Source: Echinarachnius parma (taxonomy: Eukaryota > Echinodermata > Echinoidea > Clypeasteroida > Echinarachniidae). Taken from it: a stretch of 64,000 nucleotides of DNA. The notes beneath the pieces were generated by a model. The model saw nothing but the letters and a program-made list of their open reading frames with translations, searched no databases and was not told the DNA's origin. How positions within the stretch are numbered: the stretch's first letter is position 1; the number at the start of each line of letters is the position of its first letter. The position numbers were made by a program, and so were the translations under genes. Of the stretch, positions 11,734 through 23,298 are shown in pieces. The stretch spans positions 124,001 to 188,000 of the forward strand of contig JBAMJV010002952.1 of assembly GCA_037951105.1 (NCBI GenBank), in the 5' to 3' direction.

Positions 11734-14300
11734 AAAACTCTAATATAAATGACTTTATGGTATATATGCAAGATTTAATTAATTCACCCGCTTTAAGAAA
11801 CAAGGAGTGCTATTTTGTTGGAGACTTTAATATAGATTTATCACAATGTAATACACTAAATATTCCTCAAGATTTCTTAAATATAATGTTGACTGCGTCT
11901 TTCTTGCCCCTCATTTCAAAACCTACCCGTGTAACTCAACGCTCAGCAACCCTCATTGATAATATATTTTGTAACGTTACTCCCCTACCTGAGTCGGGTA
12001 TAGTTTTATCGGACATATCCGATCACTATCCCATTTATACAACATTTCCCTTTAAACATAAACATAATAGGAAAGTAAGAAATGAAAGTAAACGTAAAAC
12101 AACCCCCGAAAATGTATCTAGACTCAAGGAAGCTCTCAGTGATGCAGATTGGTCAGAAGTTTATAACATAGAAGATACTAATCAATCATATGAGGTCTTT
12201 ATGCAAACTTTAAACTCATATCTAGATCAATATATTCCTTTAACAAAAGTTAAATTAGGGCAGTATAAAAAAAAACTCAGACTTCCTTGGGTTTCAAAAA
12301 CGTTATTACGGTCTATAAACCGAAAGAATAATTTATATTATATAAACAAATTAAAACGCACCGAGACTTCCCGTTTAAAATATACAACTTATAAAAATAC
12401 ATTAATTAAAATATTGCGCGCAGAAAAAAGGAAATATTATATGAATCAATTAAATTTGTTTAAATATGACATGCGTAATACGTGGAGAATTATTAATAAC
12501 GCTATGAATAATTTGAAGCAACAACATAATATTACTAAAATAAATTATAATAATGTAGAAATTGATGATGATAAACTGATTCCTAACGTATTTAATACTC
12601 ATTTTTCGCAGATTGGCCAGAACCTTGCTCAATCTATTCCAACTGCAAACAAAGAATTTTTTGAATATTTAGGTCCCTCAAATAATAATTCATTATTTTT
12701 GAACCCTATTTTCCGCTCCGAACTGATTGATTTAGTAAACCAAATGCAAAGTAAAAAGAGCGCTGGACACGATGGTATTGATAATATGCTGTTAAAAAAT
12801 ATTATAATGTTTATAGTTGATCCCTTAGTACATATATTTAATTTATCTTTAATACACGGGGTAGTTCCTAATAGTATGAAAATAGCCAAAGTTATTCCAA
12901 TTTATAAAAAGGGAGATAAAACAGATATGAATAACTATAGACCAATATCATTATTAACAACCTTTTCTAAATTATTAGAAAAAATTATGTATATTAGAAC
13001 TTTACACTTTTTGAATAGGAATACAATTTTCTCTAAATTTCAATTTGGATTTAGAAAAAAACACAGTACAACTCATGCTTTATTAACATTTATTGATAAA
13101 GTATATAAAGCCATAGATAATTATTCACACACGATAGGAGTTTTTCTAGACTTCTCTAAGGCGTTCGATACTGTTGATTATAATATACTCTTTTATAAAT
13201 TACATCATTATGGAATAAGGGGTACGACATTGGATTGGTTCAAAAGTTATCTCTCAAACCGCGAGCAATTTGTTTCTTTAAATAGCCACAGATCTAATTC
13301 GCAACCATTAAGCTGCGGCGTCCCACAAGGAAGCCTCCTTGGGCCTTTACTATTTATTATATATATAAATGACTTTCAGAACTCCTCTGAATGCCTCTCA
13401 TTTATTTTATTTGCTGACGATTCTAATGTATTTTTATCTCATTCTGACCCAAATGTTTTAGTTAATTATATGAATTTAGAATTGAAAAAAATACATGATT
13501 GGATAAATGCAAATAAATTATTACTTAATTTACAAAAAACTAAATACATGCTATTTAGTAATACTATAAAGCATTTACCCGACAATATTGTATTTAATAA
13601 TTATATTATTGAACAAGTTATAACAATCAAATTTCTTGGAGTAACTGTAGACGACAAACTTTCCTGGGCTCCCCACATTAATAATATAAGTCGAGTGATT
13701 TCCCGAAATATTGGAGTATTGAATAAACTAAAATATTATTTTCCAACTTCAACTTTGATTAAGCTATATTATACTCTAATATTACCTTACTTGAATTATG
13801 GAATACTTTTATGGGGCAACACACATTCTACGTATTTAGATAAAGTTTTACTTCTTCAAAAGAAAGCGCTGCGAGTTATTTTTAATGTCTCATTTCGAGC
13901 CCACACAAATGAACTTTTTAAAGATAATAATATTCTCAAAATTTAAGATCTTTATAGTTATCAATTAGGACAATTTATGTATAACTTTAATATTGGTAAT
14001 CAACCTGACGTATTTAAGCATATGTTTATTAAAAATAACACCATACATCGTTATAAAACGCGTAACTCCGAAGCATATCATTTACCTCTAATTAGAACTC
14101 ACTTAGCGAAATCAAATATAACATTTAGTGGTCCCAAGTTTTGGAATAATTTGAATGATTTAATAAAAGACTCCCCTAGCCTCAATCAGTTTAAAACTAA
14201 ACTAAAACAACACTTATTATGTTCGTATTTAATAGACTAGGCTCATTCATAATATAAAAGGAAAATAAATCAATTAAATTTAATTAAATTATATTATATT
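11734..14300 (+). mobile_element. 5'-truncated non-LTR retrotransposon (CR1/L2-like LINE)
   Basis: The homology begins inside the endonuclease domain, a typical 5' truncation from incomplete reverse transcription. It runs through reverse transcriptase and ends in an AT-rich simple tail (about 14255-14305). It is inserted in a receptor 5' flank in the opposite orientation to the receptors. The assignment to the CR1/L2 group rests on general motif layout and is less certain than the LINE call. Confidence 0.85.
11757..14240 (+). pseudogene. LINE ORF2: endonuclease C-terminus plus reverse transcriptase, one internal stop
   Basis: The frame opens at about 11736 and its first Met is at 11757. Residues 22-25 (GDFN), a T.IDNIF motif and an SDHYP motif mark the end of an apurinic-type endonuclease. 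Reverse transcriptase motifs follow: KVIPIYKKGD, NYRPISLL, GFRKKHST, FLDFSKAFDTVD, CGVPQGSLLGPLLF, and the catalytic FADD at residues 552-555. A TAA at 13944-13946 interrupts the frame, but the same frame resumes and runs to 14240 with the usual C-terminal region. Apart from that stop the protein is well preserved, so the copy is fairly young but truncated and not autonomous. Confidence 0.88.
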
Positions 14301-15314
14301 AAATAGAATTGAACTCACATGATACAGTGTGTACTAGTGCCCTGACCTGGTCAACATTGCGGATTACCTTGGTTGGCGAGATTACTGATCCATATTTTCT
14401 ATGTCATTGTCTTTTACTTTCTTTCCTCTACAACTCTTTACCTCCAAATTTTCTTTTTCTTTCTCCTTGTTTTTTTTTTTTTTTTTTTCTTCTTTTTTTT
14501 TTCTTCTCATACTCGCATACTAACACCAATCCGTCTGATTCCCTTTCTCCATATTACAAGGGCTATTTGGGATTCAAGTATATAGGTGGAAATCGATATT
14601 TTACTTCGTTGTCAATTAGGATACGTCTAATACTTGAACAAAACATTGGTATACGATTCAGTTTCAAACCATGCTTTTTGCGTGCCTTATATTTTGACGA
14701 TTCCCATTATCCATACTTCTTGTTACAAATAATGACCATTACTTTTATTCACCAAAAGTTTCTCTTAATTACATTATAAACATAACAACATCAAGAGCCA
14801 CATTAATTAAAATGTCAGGTGTTAGTAGTGCATGAGCACATGGGTGAGATAGAAGTTACCATTTACTAATTAAAATATAGTTATACTCATTATTTTACAT
14901 GCCGTTGCATTTAAAATATAGTAAACGGTGAATATTAACCATAAACTATGCTGTGAACATTTCAGTGTATAATACTTTTAAGAATAAATGATAATATGCA
15001 TGTGCAGCAGAATAAATATGAACAATGATTTTGAGACATACACCACGCTTTAATGTCTTTTTATACTGCAATTAGCCTTCTATGGAGTTAGTGCCTTATT
15101 CAAATATTACATCAATACAACGAACGTTTCAGGAGAGCTACTAAACAGATTCTAAAAAAACACACAAGAACTGAACAAGGTCATTTGTACGTGTCCTATG
15201 TTACTATGTTGTATGAAGATTTACAAAGTTCAATAATTATTGAACGAATTTTTACAACCTATTTGAAGAACGTCAGCAATTACATGTTCTTCATTCACTG
15301 TGCAATTATCACTT
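14301..15314. other. Receptor 3' flank with a T-rich tract
   Basis: No gene supported. The first 200 bases are unassigned and include a pyrimidine tract (14445-14510). From about 14520 the sequence matches the shared downstream flanks at 7872-8568 and 35000-35723. Open frames across the T-rich tract are artefacts of low complexity. Confidence 0.5.
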
Positions 15315-17147
15315 CTAACAGTTTTCATAGGTGAGTTGTTTCATGCATTCGTATTGATGGTCCAACACATTAGAGCTCATGTCTTCATACTTGTGGTAAT
15401 GTTCATCATGTTGAGACGCCTTTCTCTCCGCCATTACTGCTTCTTCATCTTGATGTGCAATCTTCACCAAAGTCATTTCATATCCATCTTCATCAATGAC
15501 ATCGCATCTTTCACGAGAACATCCTCCTATTTGGTTCACAGAGCTGAGGCCAGTCTTATCTGCTGTTCCTTGGACCTTCTTTGATTGGCGCGGTTGTTCA
15601 TTCGCAACTGCATACCCATCCTCATCGATAATGTCCCGGTAAGATGAACTCGACTGCGGAGAGCTGACATTTCTAGAATCAAAGTGATGAGTTACCTTGG
15701 TAACCGCCGGTATCTTGGTCTTCTCCGATGGACGCACTTGTTTCGCCACCATTGGCACTTCATATCCATCCTCATCAATGACCCTATCGGCTCCATGGCA
15801 ACTGCTTCCTGGATCACTTCCAGTGCTGCGGTCAATGATGGATCCTTTAGCTCCCCCATTGTTATCAATTGACATGCAGGCTGTCTTCAATCGCATCGGT
15901 ATCTCATATCCATCTTCATCAATCGCTTGTTCACTGCCAGTGAAACGAACGTTAAGAACACCTTCTCCCGATGTGTTAGTTGGGTCGCTTGTCACGGTCG
16001 TGTTGTGGGTGTTATCATCAATATCTGGGATTTCTAGCATATCTTGGTTGTACGTAAACGAGCCTACATACAATTTGAATGCAACGAACGTGGATACCGT
16101 GATAAGCCACAATGAAAACACAACGAGAAACATTTGTTTATACTTTCTGCTTTTCTTCATTTCGGTGGTCATCTCTCCATTTGATGTTATAGTAGTAAAA
16201 TCACTGTTCTGTAGATTAATCATGTACCATCCAACAGAGGTGATATCTGTCTTATTGGCATCTCGATAAACTCGACACTCAATCACGCTCCCTTCATCGT
16301 GTTCAGTGATCCCCTGCAGCAGCATTAACCTCCCTTCGCGTCGAGTCCATGATCTATGTGTTATGTTTACTTCACCATCTGACATTTGAAGCGTCCAGGA
16401 AATCTGTCCTTCTGCCACATCTTCCCCAATGGAGCCTCTGAACTCCACGTCCCCGCCTCTTGGTGTAGACACGATATCGATGTAAGAGGGGAAGGTACAA
16501 TTCCAGTTGGTGTTCAAAATAGAAAACTCACACACCCCAGGTGGACTGTACTTGAATGTATCATTACTGATCAAATGGGTAACATGTGTTGACGAACTCG
16601 AAATCTCTTCATCCATCACTCTTATTCGCAAATTAAAATCGATGTCATTTATTGGAGGTTGTGAGTCGCATATGAATAGAAGTGCAGTGATGTTGAGACC
16701 GCCCGGGACGAGACTCGGTGTTACGCTGCATAATGGGGGCTGAATATCTTCCAGGTTTATGAAAATTAATTCAAAATATTGAACAATGCCAGTGGTGCCT
16801 AATCGACATTCGTGTGAAGAGGATGTAGATTCGGTTACGTCAATGTTTAATATCGATGTTGTCTCATATCTTACCGCACGGTATCCAGCAAATTGAGAAG
16901 CAATATCATCAGGATCAGTGCAAGGATCAAGATTTTCATTACACGATGTGATGGTCACGACATTTGTATTTGTCTGCAATGTCCATGTCACATAACCTCT
17001 AGTATCACCAACGGGACAGATCAAGTCAACCGACTCACCTCGAACAGCAGTGACTATTAATGCATCCTTTGCTCTTATCCCTAGCAATCCAAGTGTCAAA
17101 AGCAAGGACAATATTTGGATTAGTATTAGTCTATGAGCAGTATCCAT
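15315..17147 (-). CDS. Class C Ig-domain transmembrane receptor, intact (610 aa)
   Basis: One open frame encodes a leader (about 1-26), three Ig-like domains, a membrane helix (about 339-360) and a tail. Domain 1: Cys44/Trp55/Cys114. Domain 2: Cys140, 160, 206 and 217. Domain 3: Trp251 and Cys291, with Gly238 where the related copy at 47352-53846 has Cys, so its core disulphide is absent. Tail tyrosines: 414 (EIP), 462 (EVP), 503 (RDI), 512 (AVA), 556 (EMT), 587 (EDM), 599 (ECM) and 607 (ENC). The protein ends at ENC because TAG replaces the Leu codon, two residues shorter than paralogs. It is divergently arranged with the broken copy at 17799 across a 650 bp spacer. The ectodomain is only distantly related to class B, yet the tail is nearly the same. 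Confidence 0.88.
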   Translation of the reverse strand: MDTAHRLILIQILSLLLTLGLLGIRAKDALIVTAVRGESVDLICPVGDTRGYVTWTLQTNTNVVTITSCNENLDPCTDPDDIASQFAGYRAVRYETTSILNIDVTESTSSSHECRLGTTGIVQYFELIFINLEDIQPPLCSVTPSLVPGGLNITALLFICDSQPPINDIDFNLRIRVMDEEISSSSTHVTHLISNDTFKYSPPGVCEFSILNTNWNCTFPSYIDIVSTPRGGDVEFRGSIGEDVAEGQISWTLQMSDGEVNITHRSWTRREGRLMLLQGITEHDEGSVIECRVYRDANKTDITSVGWYMINLQNSDFTTITSNGEMTTEMKKSRKYKQMFLVVFSLWLITVSTFVAFKLYVGSFTYNQDMLEIPDIDDNTHNTTVTSDPTNTSGEGVLNVRFTGSEQAIDEDGYEIPMRLKTACMSIDNNGGAKGSIIDRSTGSDPGSSCHGADRVIDEDGYEVPMVAKQVRPSEKTKIPAVTKVTHHFDSRNVSSPQSSSSYRDIIDEDGYAVANEQPRQSKKVQGTADKTGLSSVNQIGGCSRERCDVIDEDGYEMTLVKIAHQDEEAVMAERKASQHDEHYHKYEDMSSNVLDHQYECMKQLTYENC

Positions 17148-17798
17148 GATTATCGAATCTCACTTTTAATAGTAGCCTTTTTTAACGTTTTACGCAAGCC
17201 ATTTGAAATAATGTCAGATCAGGTGGAGAAACTGGTTATGTATGACACGTTCCTGTGATCGAAAGCTACTGCATGAATGAACATCACATAGCTGTTCATG
17301 TATTCAATTATAATAAAAGGGTAAAACTCAACCCACAATATCTCAGTAAAATTAATCTTCATTCGACGTAGAGGGCTGTTTCTCGAACTAAAGATTCCAA
17401 CAATCATGTTTTATTCATGCGATAGAACGAATACCAGGAAATGCTTTCTTTAAATTAATTCCTGGTTGACTACTTAATTTCGTAATTTTAGATTTCTAGA
17501 CATTTCATATAATTGCATTTGGGCTACTAATACAGGTTAGCAGTCATAACCCGTCATTAACGTGTGTAGCTTTTTTATTTTTTATTATTACACTGGATTC
17601 TCAAGTATACTCTGTACATGTTGAACGGGTGAATCATCCCGTATACGTGCAGTATACTGGGTGTGACTCTCATACACATTGGACATCTACATTACGTACT
17701 GACATAACCAAACGGATCGTTGATCAATTCAGTCAGTTCATCAGTTGAAGATAATATAAGTATCCAAAACAAGTTGAAATCATTAATTTTAGCGTAAA
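17148..17798. promoter_or_regulatory. Divergent spacer between two class C receptors
   Basis: Lies between oppositely oriented start codons (17147 minus, 17799 plus). Both ends match, in reverse complement, the spacer at 53847-54436. One example is the ATTAAAAGTGAGATT segment just upstream of the MDTAHRL start, repeated before the gene at 54437. Another is the AACTGACTGAATT-type segment near the other gene. Conservation next to both starts suggests a two-way promoter region, but no single promoter element is certain. Confidence 0.5.
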
Positions 17799-18420
17799 TT
17801 GTTCATTATCATCAAGATGTTAATTGTGCTTTTGACATTGGTGTTAGGGATAGGAGCAGAGGGTACATCCAGAGTTACTGCTGTTCGAGGTGAGTCGGTT
17901 GACTTGATCTGTCCCGTTGGTGATACCAGAGGTACTGTGACATGGATAACGCAGACAAATACAAATGTCGTGACCATTACATCGTGTAATGGAAATCTTG
18001 ATCCTTGCACTGATCCTGATATTTTTGTTGCTCAATTTGCTGGATATCGCGCGGTAAGGAATGAGACAACATCGATATTAAACATTGAGGTAACCGAATC
18101 TACACTCTCTTCACACGAATGTCGATTAGGCACCACTGGCATTGTTCAATATTTTGAATTAATTTTCATAAACCTGGAAGATATTCAGCCCCCATCATGC
18201 AGCGTAACACCGAGTCTCGTCCCGGGCGGTCTCAACATCACTGCACTTCTACTCCTATGTGACTCACAACCTCCAAGAAATGACATCGATCTTAATTTGC
18301 GATTATCAGTGATGAAGAGATTTCGGGTTCGTCAACACAGGTTACCCATTTGATCAGGTATGACACGTTCAAGTATGGTACACCTTGGGTGTGTGAGTTT
18401 TCAATTTTGATGACCACCCC
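17799..18420 (+). pseudogene. Class C receptor fragment, frameshifted (leader, domain 1, part of domain 2)
   Basis: The open frame 17799-18353 starts MFIIIKMLIVLL (an alternative start is Met7 at 17817). It gives a leader, a complete domain 1 and half of domain 2, very similar to the neighbour at 15315-17147. A deletion of about 4 bases near 18312 (in the VMDEE region of paralogs) shifts the frame. Homology continues out of frame to about 18420 and then ends in unrelated DNA. No membrane helix or tail is present, so it is a dead or, at best, truncated secreted product. Confidence 0.8.
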
Positions 18421-18731
18421 TCCAACCCGAATGTCTTCCCAATCGACACAAGGTTACCCAAATCCATCTCATATGCACCTCACCAACAATCGGCACACGG
18501 GGGGGGGGGGGGGGGGGTAAAAAACACTCACCAATTGTCAGGCTGAGCCGAGCAGAGGTGAACAGACTTGACCGCAGAGACAGGGGCAGAGCAACGGTAC
18601 AGCTAGTCACGTAGAAGCTCCTGTAGTAAGAACAAAACAACTCCAACTTCTACGTTAGTACAAGCAATGTTTCATGCGATATATATAATCACAATTGTAC
18701 ATAAAAATGCGAATCAATGATAAATATTTTC
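18421..18731. other. Unassigned junction DNA with a G homopolymer
   Basis: Nothing recognisable as a gene. It contains a run of 19 G at 18499-18517. It joins the truncated class C copy to the truncated tail of the class B copy, so two receptor genes both end at this segment. Confidence 0.5.
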
Positions 18732-20317
18732 TCAAATTATTACATCAGCTACAAACCCTTCCTCATATTGATGTGCCATCTTCATCAAAGCCAGCTCAAG
18801 TCCGTCTTCATCAGTAACATGGTAACTTTCTTGAGAACATCCTCTTATCAGGTTCACAGAGCCGAGACCAGATTGGCACGGTTGTTCCATTGGTACTGCA
18901 TACCCATCCTCATCTATAACGTCCCGGTAAGATGAAGCTGAATGCGGAGAGCTGGTATTCCTGGAATCAAAGTTATCAGTTACCTTGGTTACTGCCCGTA
19001 GCTTGGTCTTCTTTGAAAAACGCACTTGTTTTGTCACCATTGGTACTTCATATCCTTCTTCATCAATGCTCATGTTGTTCCCAGCATGCCTAGAACGCCC
19101 GATTCTCGGAGCTGAGTCGCTTGTCACGTTCGTGGTATGGGTGATATCATCCAAATCAGGTATTTCTAGCATATCTTCGTTGTACGTTATAATTTCGGGA
19201 TAGAGTTTGCATGATATGGATAAGGCTTCAGTCACAACACATGTGGTATAGACGGTTAGTAACCATAAGGTGAAAAACAAAGCAAAGAGTATTTTGTACG
19301 TCTCAGTGGTATAAGTTTCAGCAGCTGCATCATTTCCATTTGGACCCCTGCTGTTAGGAGTAGACTCATCGTCAGGTTTAATCTGGTAGAACCCGACGGA
19401 TGTGATGTTATCTGGGTCACCAGGTTGATGGACAAGGCACTGGACCACACGACCGTAGTCATCCGTAGTCATCTCCCGAAGCAACATCGATCGTCCTCCT
19501 CGGATCCATGATCGATTTGCGATGTCGATAACTCCATCGTGCTCCAACAGACTCCACGATATGTGGCTCTCTACCGCGTCATCAGCACAGCACTCGAACT
19601 CCATATCAGTCCCCTTGGTGTTAGAGATGACGTCGACATGGATCGGGAATACGCAACTCCTTGTTTCACTCAAACCTTCAATCGACATTTCACATGAACC
19701 TTGGGAGGAGTTTGCATAGGTTGCATAATCAGAGATGTAGGTGAGATGAGTATACTTGGTTGTTGCTGCACTTTCCTCTTCAAAATAGATCGTCAACATT
19801 TGATAGGTTCCCTCATTAGAGGAACCACATGTGAAATAGATTTCTTCGAGATGAAACTCATCCGATACCACTGTAGGTGCAACATGACATGTGGGTATCT
19901 GAATGTATTCTAGTTTGCCAAGAACAAGCTCAAATGACTGAATAATCTCGTCATCTAACCTGCACTTATGGATACCGACTTCAGGTTGGATTGTTGTTAT
20001 TTTCAATGTAGAAGTAGTGGCATTACGTGCACCGTTGTAACTTGCAAGGGAATTTGCTATCAGTCCAATTTTACCACACAATTGTTCATTTTCTACACAG
20101 GTTGTTATCATTACGGAACATGCGTCGTTATCATCATGCATGATCCATGTCACATTGCCAGTGAACGTGCCCGTGTAACAGGTCAGGGCAACTTCCTGGC
20201 CTAGTATCGCCGTGACGGTCATCGAAATCCCGGCGTGAATGCCACTGATCAGAAACAATTGAACAAAATCAAGAGTGTCATTGTATGGATAACTGAAATA
20301 ATTGTTGATAAATCCAT
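18732..20317 (-). pseudogene. Class B Ig receptor with shifted leader and shortened tail
   Basis: The open frame 18732-20258 (508 aa) keeps all three Ig domains (domain 1 Cys27/Cys99, domain 2 Cys124, 144, 189 and 202, domain 3 Cys223/Trp235/Cys274) and a membrane helix (about 322-350). The leader homologous to the intact class B copy begins at an ATG at 20317, but a one-base difference near 20265 puts it out of frame, leaving only a short hydrophobic start. The tail lacks the first DEDGY motif. It retains Tyr403 (EVP), Tyr444 (RDV) and Tyr453 (AVP), has Leu487 in place of the fourth motif tyrosine, and stops before the YxxM/YxN region. Likely non-functional or altered in signalling. A single sequencing error could explain the leader but not the tail. 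Confidence 0.7.
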
Positions 20318-20863
20318 GTTTATTAAGTTTTAACCATTATTCTGCAAGGATAAACCTTGTAGAGATATTTTCAAGATGAGGAGACCACAAACTCCAAATA
20401 CTGTATATCTTCATATCAGCGTATCAATATGTGATTGTGATGGCTCGTTATGATTTATTGCCCTTTTAAACAATGCAACTGAAAAATACAAAATGATGAA
20501 TGTCATGCTGTTATTTCTTTGAGTGATTGAATTGAATAGCTGGTTTCGAAACACTCCTAAAATGTATCTCCACTACACCTATAATTATAAATTGTGCCCA
20601 ACGAGCAATTAATTTAAGTTGCGCCCTTCTCAAAGAACCGATATTATACGCATCTTATACACAAAGGAAGCGGAATTTAAATGTGAGTATTGGTCGTGAA
20701 TGTCGCACGCATTCCAATTTGGTGGAGATGTGGTATGTTGAAAAGAAAATCCTTTTAATGTGCGAAGTATAAATATTTCAAGTAGTACAATATATTTATG
20801 ACTGTATAATATTAAATCTATCTGCACGTCTTAGCCAGAGACAATCCGGGCGGACACAGATTA
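20318..20863. other. Receptor 5' flank up to element A
   Basis: No gene. Matches the upstream flanks at 3927-4600, 33907-34570 and 37700-38801, ending at CCGGGCGGACACAGATTA, where element A interrupts. The same sequence precedes element B at 38784-38801. Confidence 0.5.
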
Positions 20864-21836
20864 GTCTGGTGGCCAGATTTCAAAAAAATGGATTAGGGAG
20901 TTCTGAATTGTAGGGGTTGGAGACAAGTATTTTCTGAAAGAGTATACCCTAGAGCTCAGGGGTTTGCTTGTCTCCAGAATTGAAAATTGGTTTCCTGGGA
21001 GATATATGGTTGCCATGGTAACCACTTCGTAAATTTTATATAAAATGACAATATTTCGAAAAATTATAATTTCAAGGCCATGATGAGTGAACTTTCTTCT
21101 AAAAAAGATGTTTACAGATGTGGGAAAGATTCCCTAAAATGATTAGAGACTTTCATTAGGCAAGGTCAAATGTAAAGGTCAAAGTTCACAGGTCAAAGTA
21201 CAAAAATTAATGGAAAAATCATGTTTTTGTACATTGTTCCCATTATCTTTCATCTTCAAATGAATTCGCATAATTTAAACTGCTGGAAACAAATAATTAT
21301 GGATAGAATGTATTATTACGATTCCAAAGCTGTATTTTCTGTCATATAGGACCATTTTACAAGGGAGATATTACATTTTTACGGTAATAATGTAAATGCC
21401 GCGATATAGTGCAATGTACACATTACATGTGTTATCCTATGCAAAATGTATACAGTGCTACAAACATTTTGCTAGTCAAGCGGGATGTCTGGAAAAGTTG
21501 AACGATACGGTTATTCAGCAATATAAACTGGGAAATGACTTGTTGTTTACATAACTTAGGTATGCTGAATACGATAAGCCTTGTTTCCAAGTGAAATTTT
21601 TAGTTTTTGACCCCCTAATTTGCATAAACAAAATGGCCGCCGAAATTGTAATTTACGAATATTCTCATATCGTATGTCTGTTATCATGTAGAGATAGGAG
21701 TTACACATTTAATATTTCTACCTATTTAATGATAGCCATGCAAATAATACAAAACTTATATCGGAGTAAGTGATATTTACTCTTACGAATATAGAAATTA
21801 GTGACTGGCATTAAAACAAATAATATTTTCGAAGGA
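20864..21836 (+). repeat. Left arm of element A
   Basis: About 970 bp repeated in inverse orientation at 27287-28261. It contains a cluster of AGGTCA-like hexamers (21166-21202), including the direct repeat AGGTCAAAGTTCA at 21176-21188. Its inner part is also repeated directly at 21850-22440. Confidence 0.75.
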
Positions 21837-21849
21837 ACATTGTCAAAAA

Positions 21850-22440
21850 GACAGATGTGGGAAAGATGCTCTAAAATGATTAAAGACTTTCATCGCGCAA
21901 GGTCAACAGTAAAGGTCAAAGTTTACAGGTCAAAGTACAAAAATGAATGGAAAATCATGTTTTTGTACATTGTACATGTTGTACTGATATATTTCATCTT
22001 CAAATTAATTATCTAATTGAAACTGCCCCGTAAAGTGCAAAGCACACAGTACATGTGTTATCCTATGTAAAATCTATACAATAATACAACTTACTAGTCT
22101 AGTTGAATATCTGGAAAAGTTTAACGCTAAGGGAATTTAGAGAATATAAACTGAGGAAAAGACTTATTTTCAGCATAATTCAGGTACGATGAATACGATA
22201 AGCTTTATTTCCAAGATGATTTTCCAGTTGTTGACAACCTAATCTGCATAAACACAATGGCCACCAACATCGTAATTTCCAAATATTCTTGTATCATATA
22301 CTATTTTCTGAGATAGGAATAACAAATGAATATCTCTACCTATGCCGTATTATGAAAGTCAGATATACAGTAAATCAGAGATTTAATATTCACTTTCATG
22401 AATAATTATGCAAATTAGTGACTAGCATTATACAAATCAT
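21850..22440 (+). repeat. Direct partial copy of the element A arm
   Basis: Resembles 21115-21790 in the same orientation: the GATGTGGGAAAGAT segment, the AGGTCA-like cluster near 21925 and the AATTTGCATAAAC-type segment recur in the same order. It shows that the element grew by internal duplication. Confidence 0.6.
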
Positions 22441-22641
22441 ATAATTACATCAATATGTATCATTTGTATTCGATAAGCGAGTTTAACACTGAAGAGTCTT
22501 TATTCTTAAAGTAAGGCTTTGGCAACAAATAAAGGACATTTTTAAACCAATCATAGTTATGAAACAATCACAATTAACTAATTCAAACATATAGGTAAAC
22601 TGACCAAGAATATATTGTGATTAAAAGTGAGCAAAGAAAAA

Positions 22642-22716
22642 TGGGATTCCAACGGGATTCGAACCCGAGACCTCCGGATTGCTAGACCGGTGCTCTACCG
22701 ACTGAGCTATAGAAAA
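22642..22716 (-). tRNA. tRNA-Ala(AGC)-like sequence, copy 1 (probably a pseudogene)
   Basis: In reverse complement it has an A box (TAGCTCAGTCGG), a B box (GGTTCGAATCC), an intact D stem GCTC/GAGC and an anticodon loop CTAGCAA giving AGC. The outer acceptor pairs are missing, and the anticodon and T stems each have a U-U mismatch at one end. The internal promoter boxes look usable, but the fold is degraded, so a SINE-like or pseudogene status is likely. Confidence 0.6.
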
Positions 22717-22932
22717 CCCTACGACGGCGTTCTTCCCAGAAACCCCTTAATTCTTCATTGCTCAAGTAGTCAGAAGCTTTATAAACCTGACATATACCCG
22801 AAGCGGATTAAAATCAACTTGGGGATATATGCGAGGGATCGCCGAAGCGATACAGCTTTTTGTAATAATTAATTCAAACATATAGGGAAACTGACCAAGA
22901 ATATATTGTGATTAAAAGTGAGCAAAGAAAAA

Positions 22933-23007
22933 TGGGATTCCAACGGGATTCGAACCCGAGACCTCCGGATTGCTAGACCGGTGCTTTACCGACTGAGCTA
23001 TAGAAAA
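22933..23007 (-). tRNA. tRNA-Ala(AGC)-like sequence, copy 2 (pseudogene)
   Basis: Same as copy 1, but the D stem 3' strand reads AAGC instead of GAGC, breaking one more pair. Boxes A and B are kept. Confidence 0.55.
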
Positions 23008-23223
23008 CCCTACGACGGCGTTCTTCCCAGAAACCCCTTAATTCATCATTGCTCAAGTAGTCAGAAGCTTTATAAACCTGACATATACCCGAAGCGGATT
23101 AAAATCAACTTGGGGATATATGCGAGGGATCGCCGAAGCGATACAGCTTTTTGTAATAATTAATTCAAACATATAGGTAAACTGACCAAGAATATATTGT
23201 GATTAAAAGTGAGCAAAGAAAAA

Positions 23224-23298
23224 TGGGATTCCAACGGGATTCGAACCCGAGACCTCCGGATTGCTAGACCGGTGCTCTACCGACTGAGCTATAGCAAA
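23224..23298 (-). tRNA. tRNA-Ala(AGC)-like sequence, copy 3 (probably a pseudogene)
   Basis: Same body as copy 1 with an intact D stem. One base differs in the 5' acceptor region (the unit reads TATAGCAAACCC on the plus strand). Confidence 0.55.

Noticed and set aside
14309..14779. 156-codon frame rich in Phe, Leu and Ser
   Set aside because: It runs through a poly-T tract and then shared non-coding flank.
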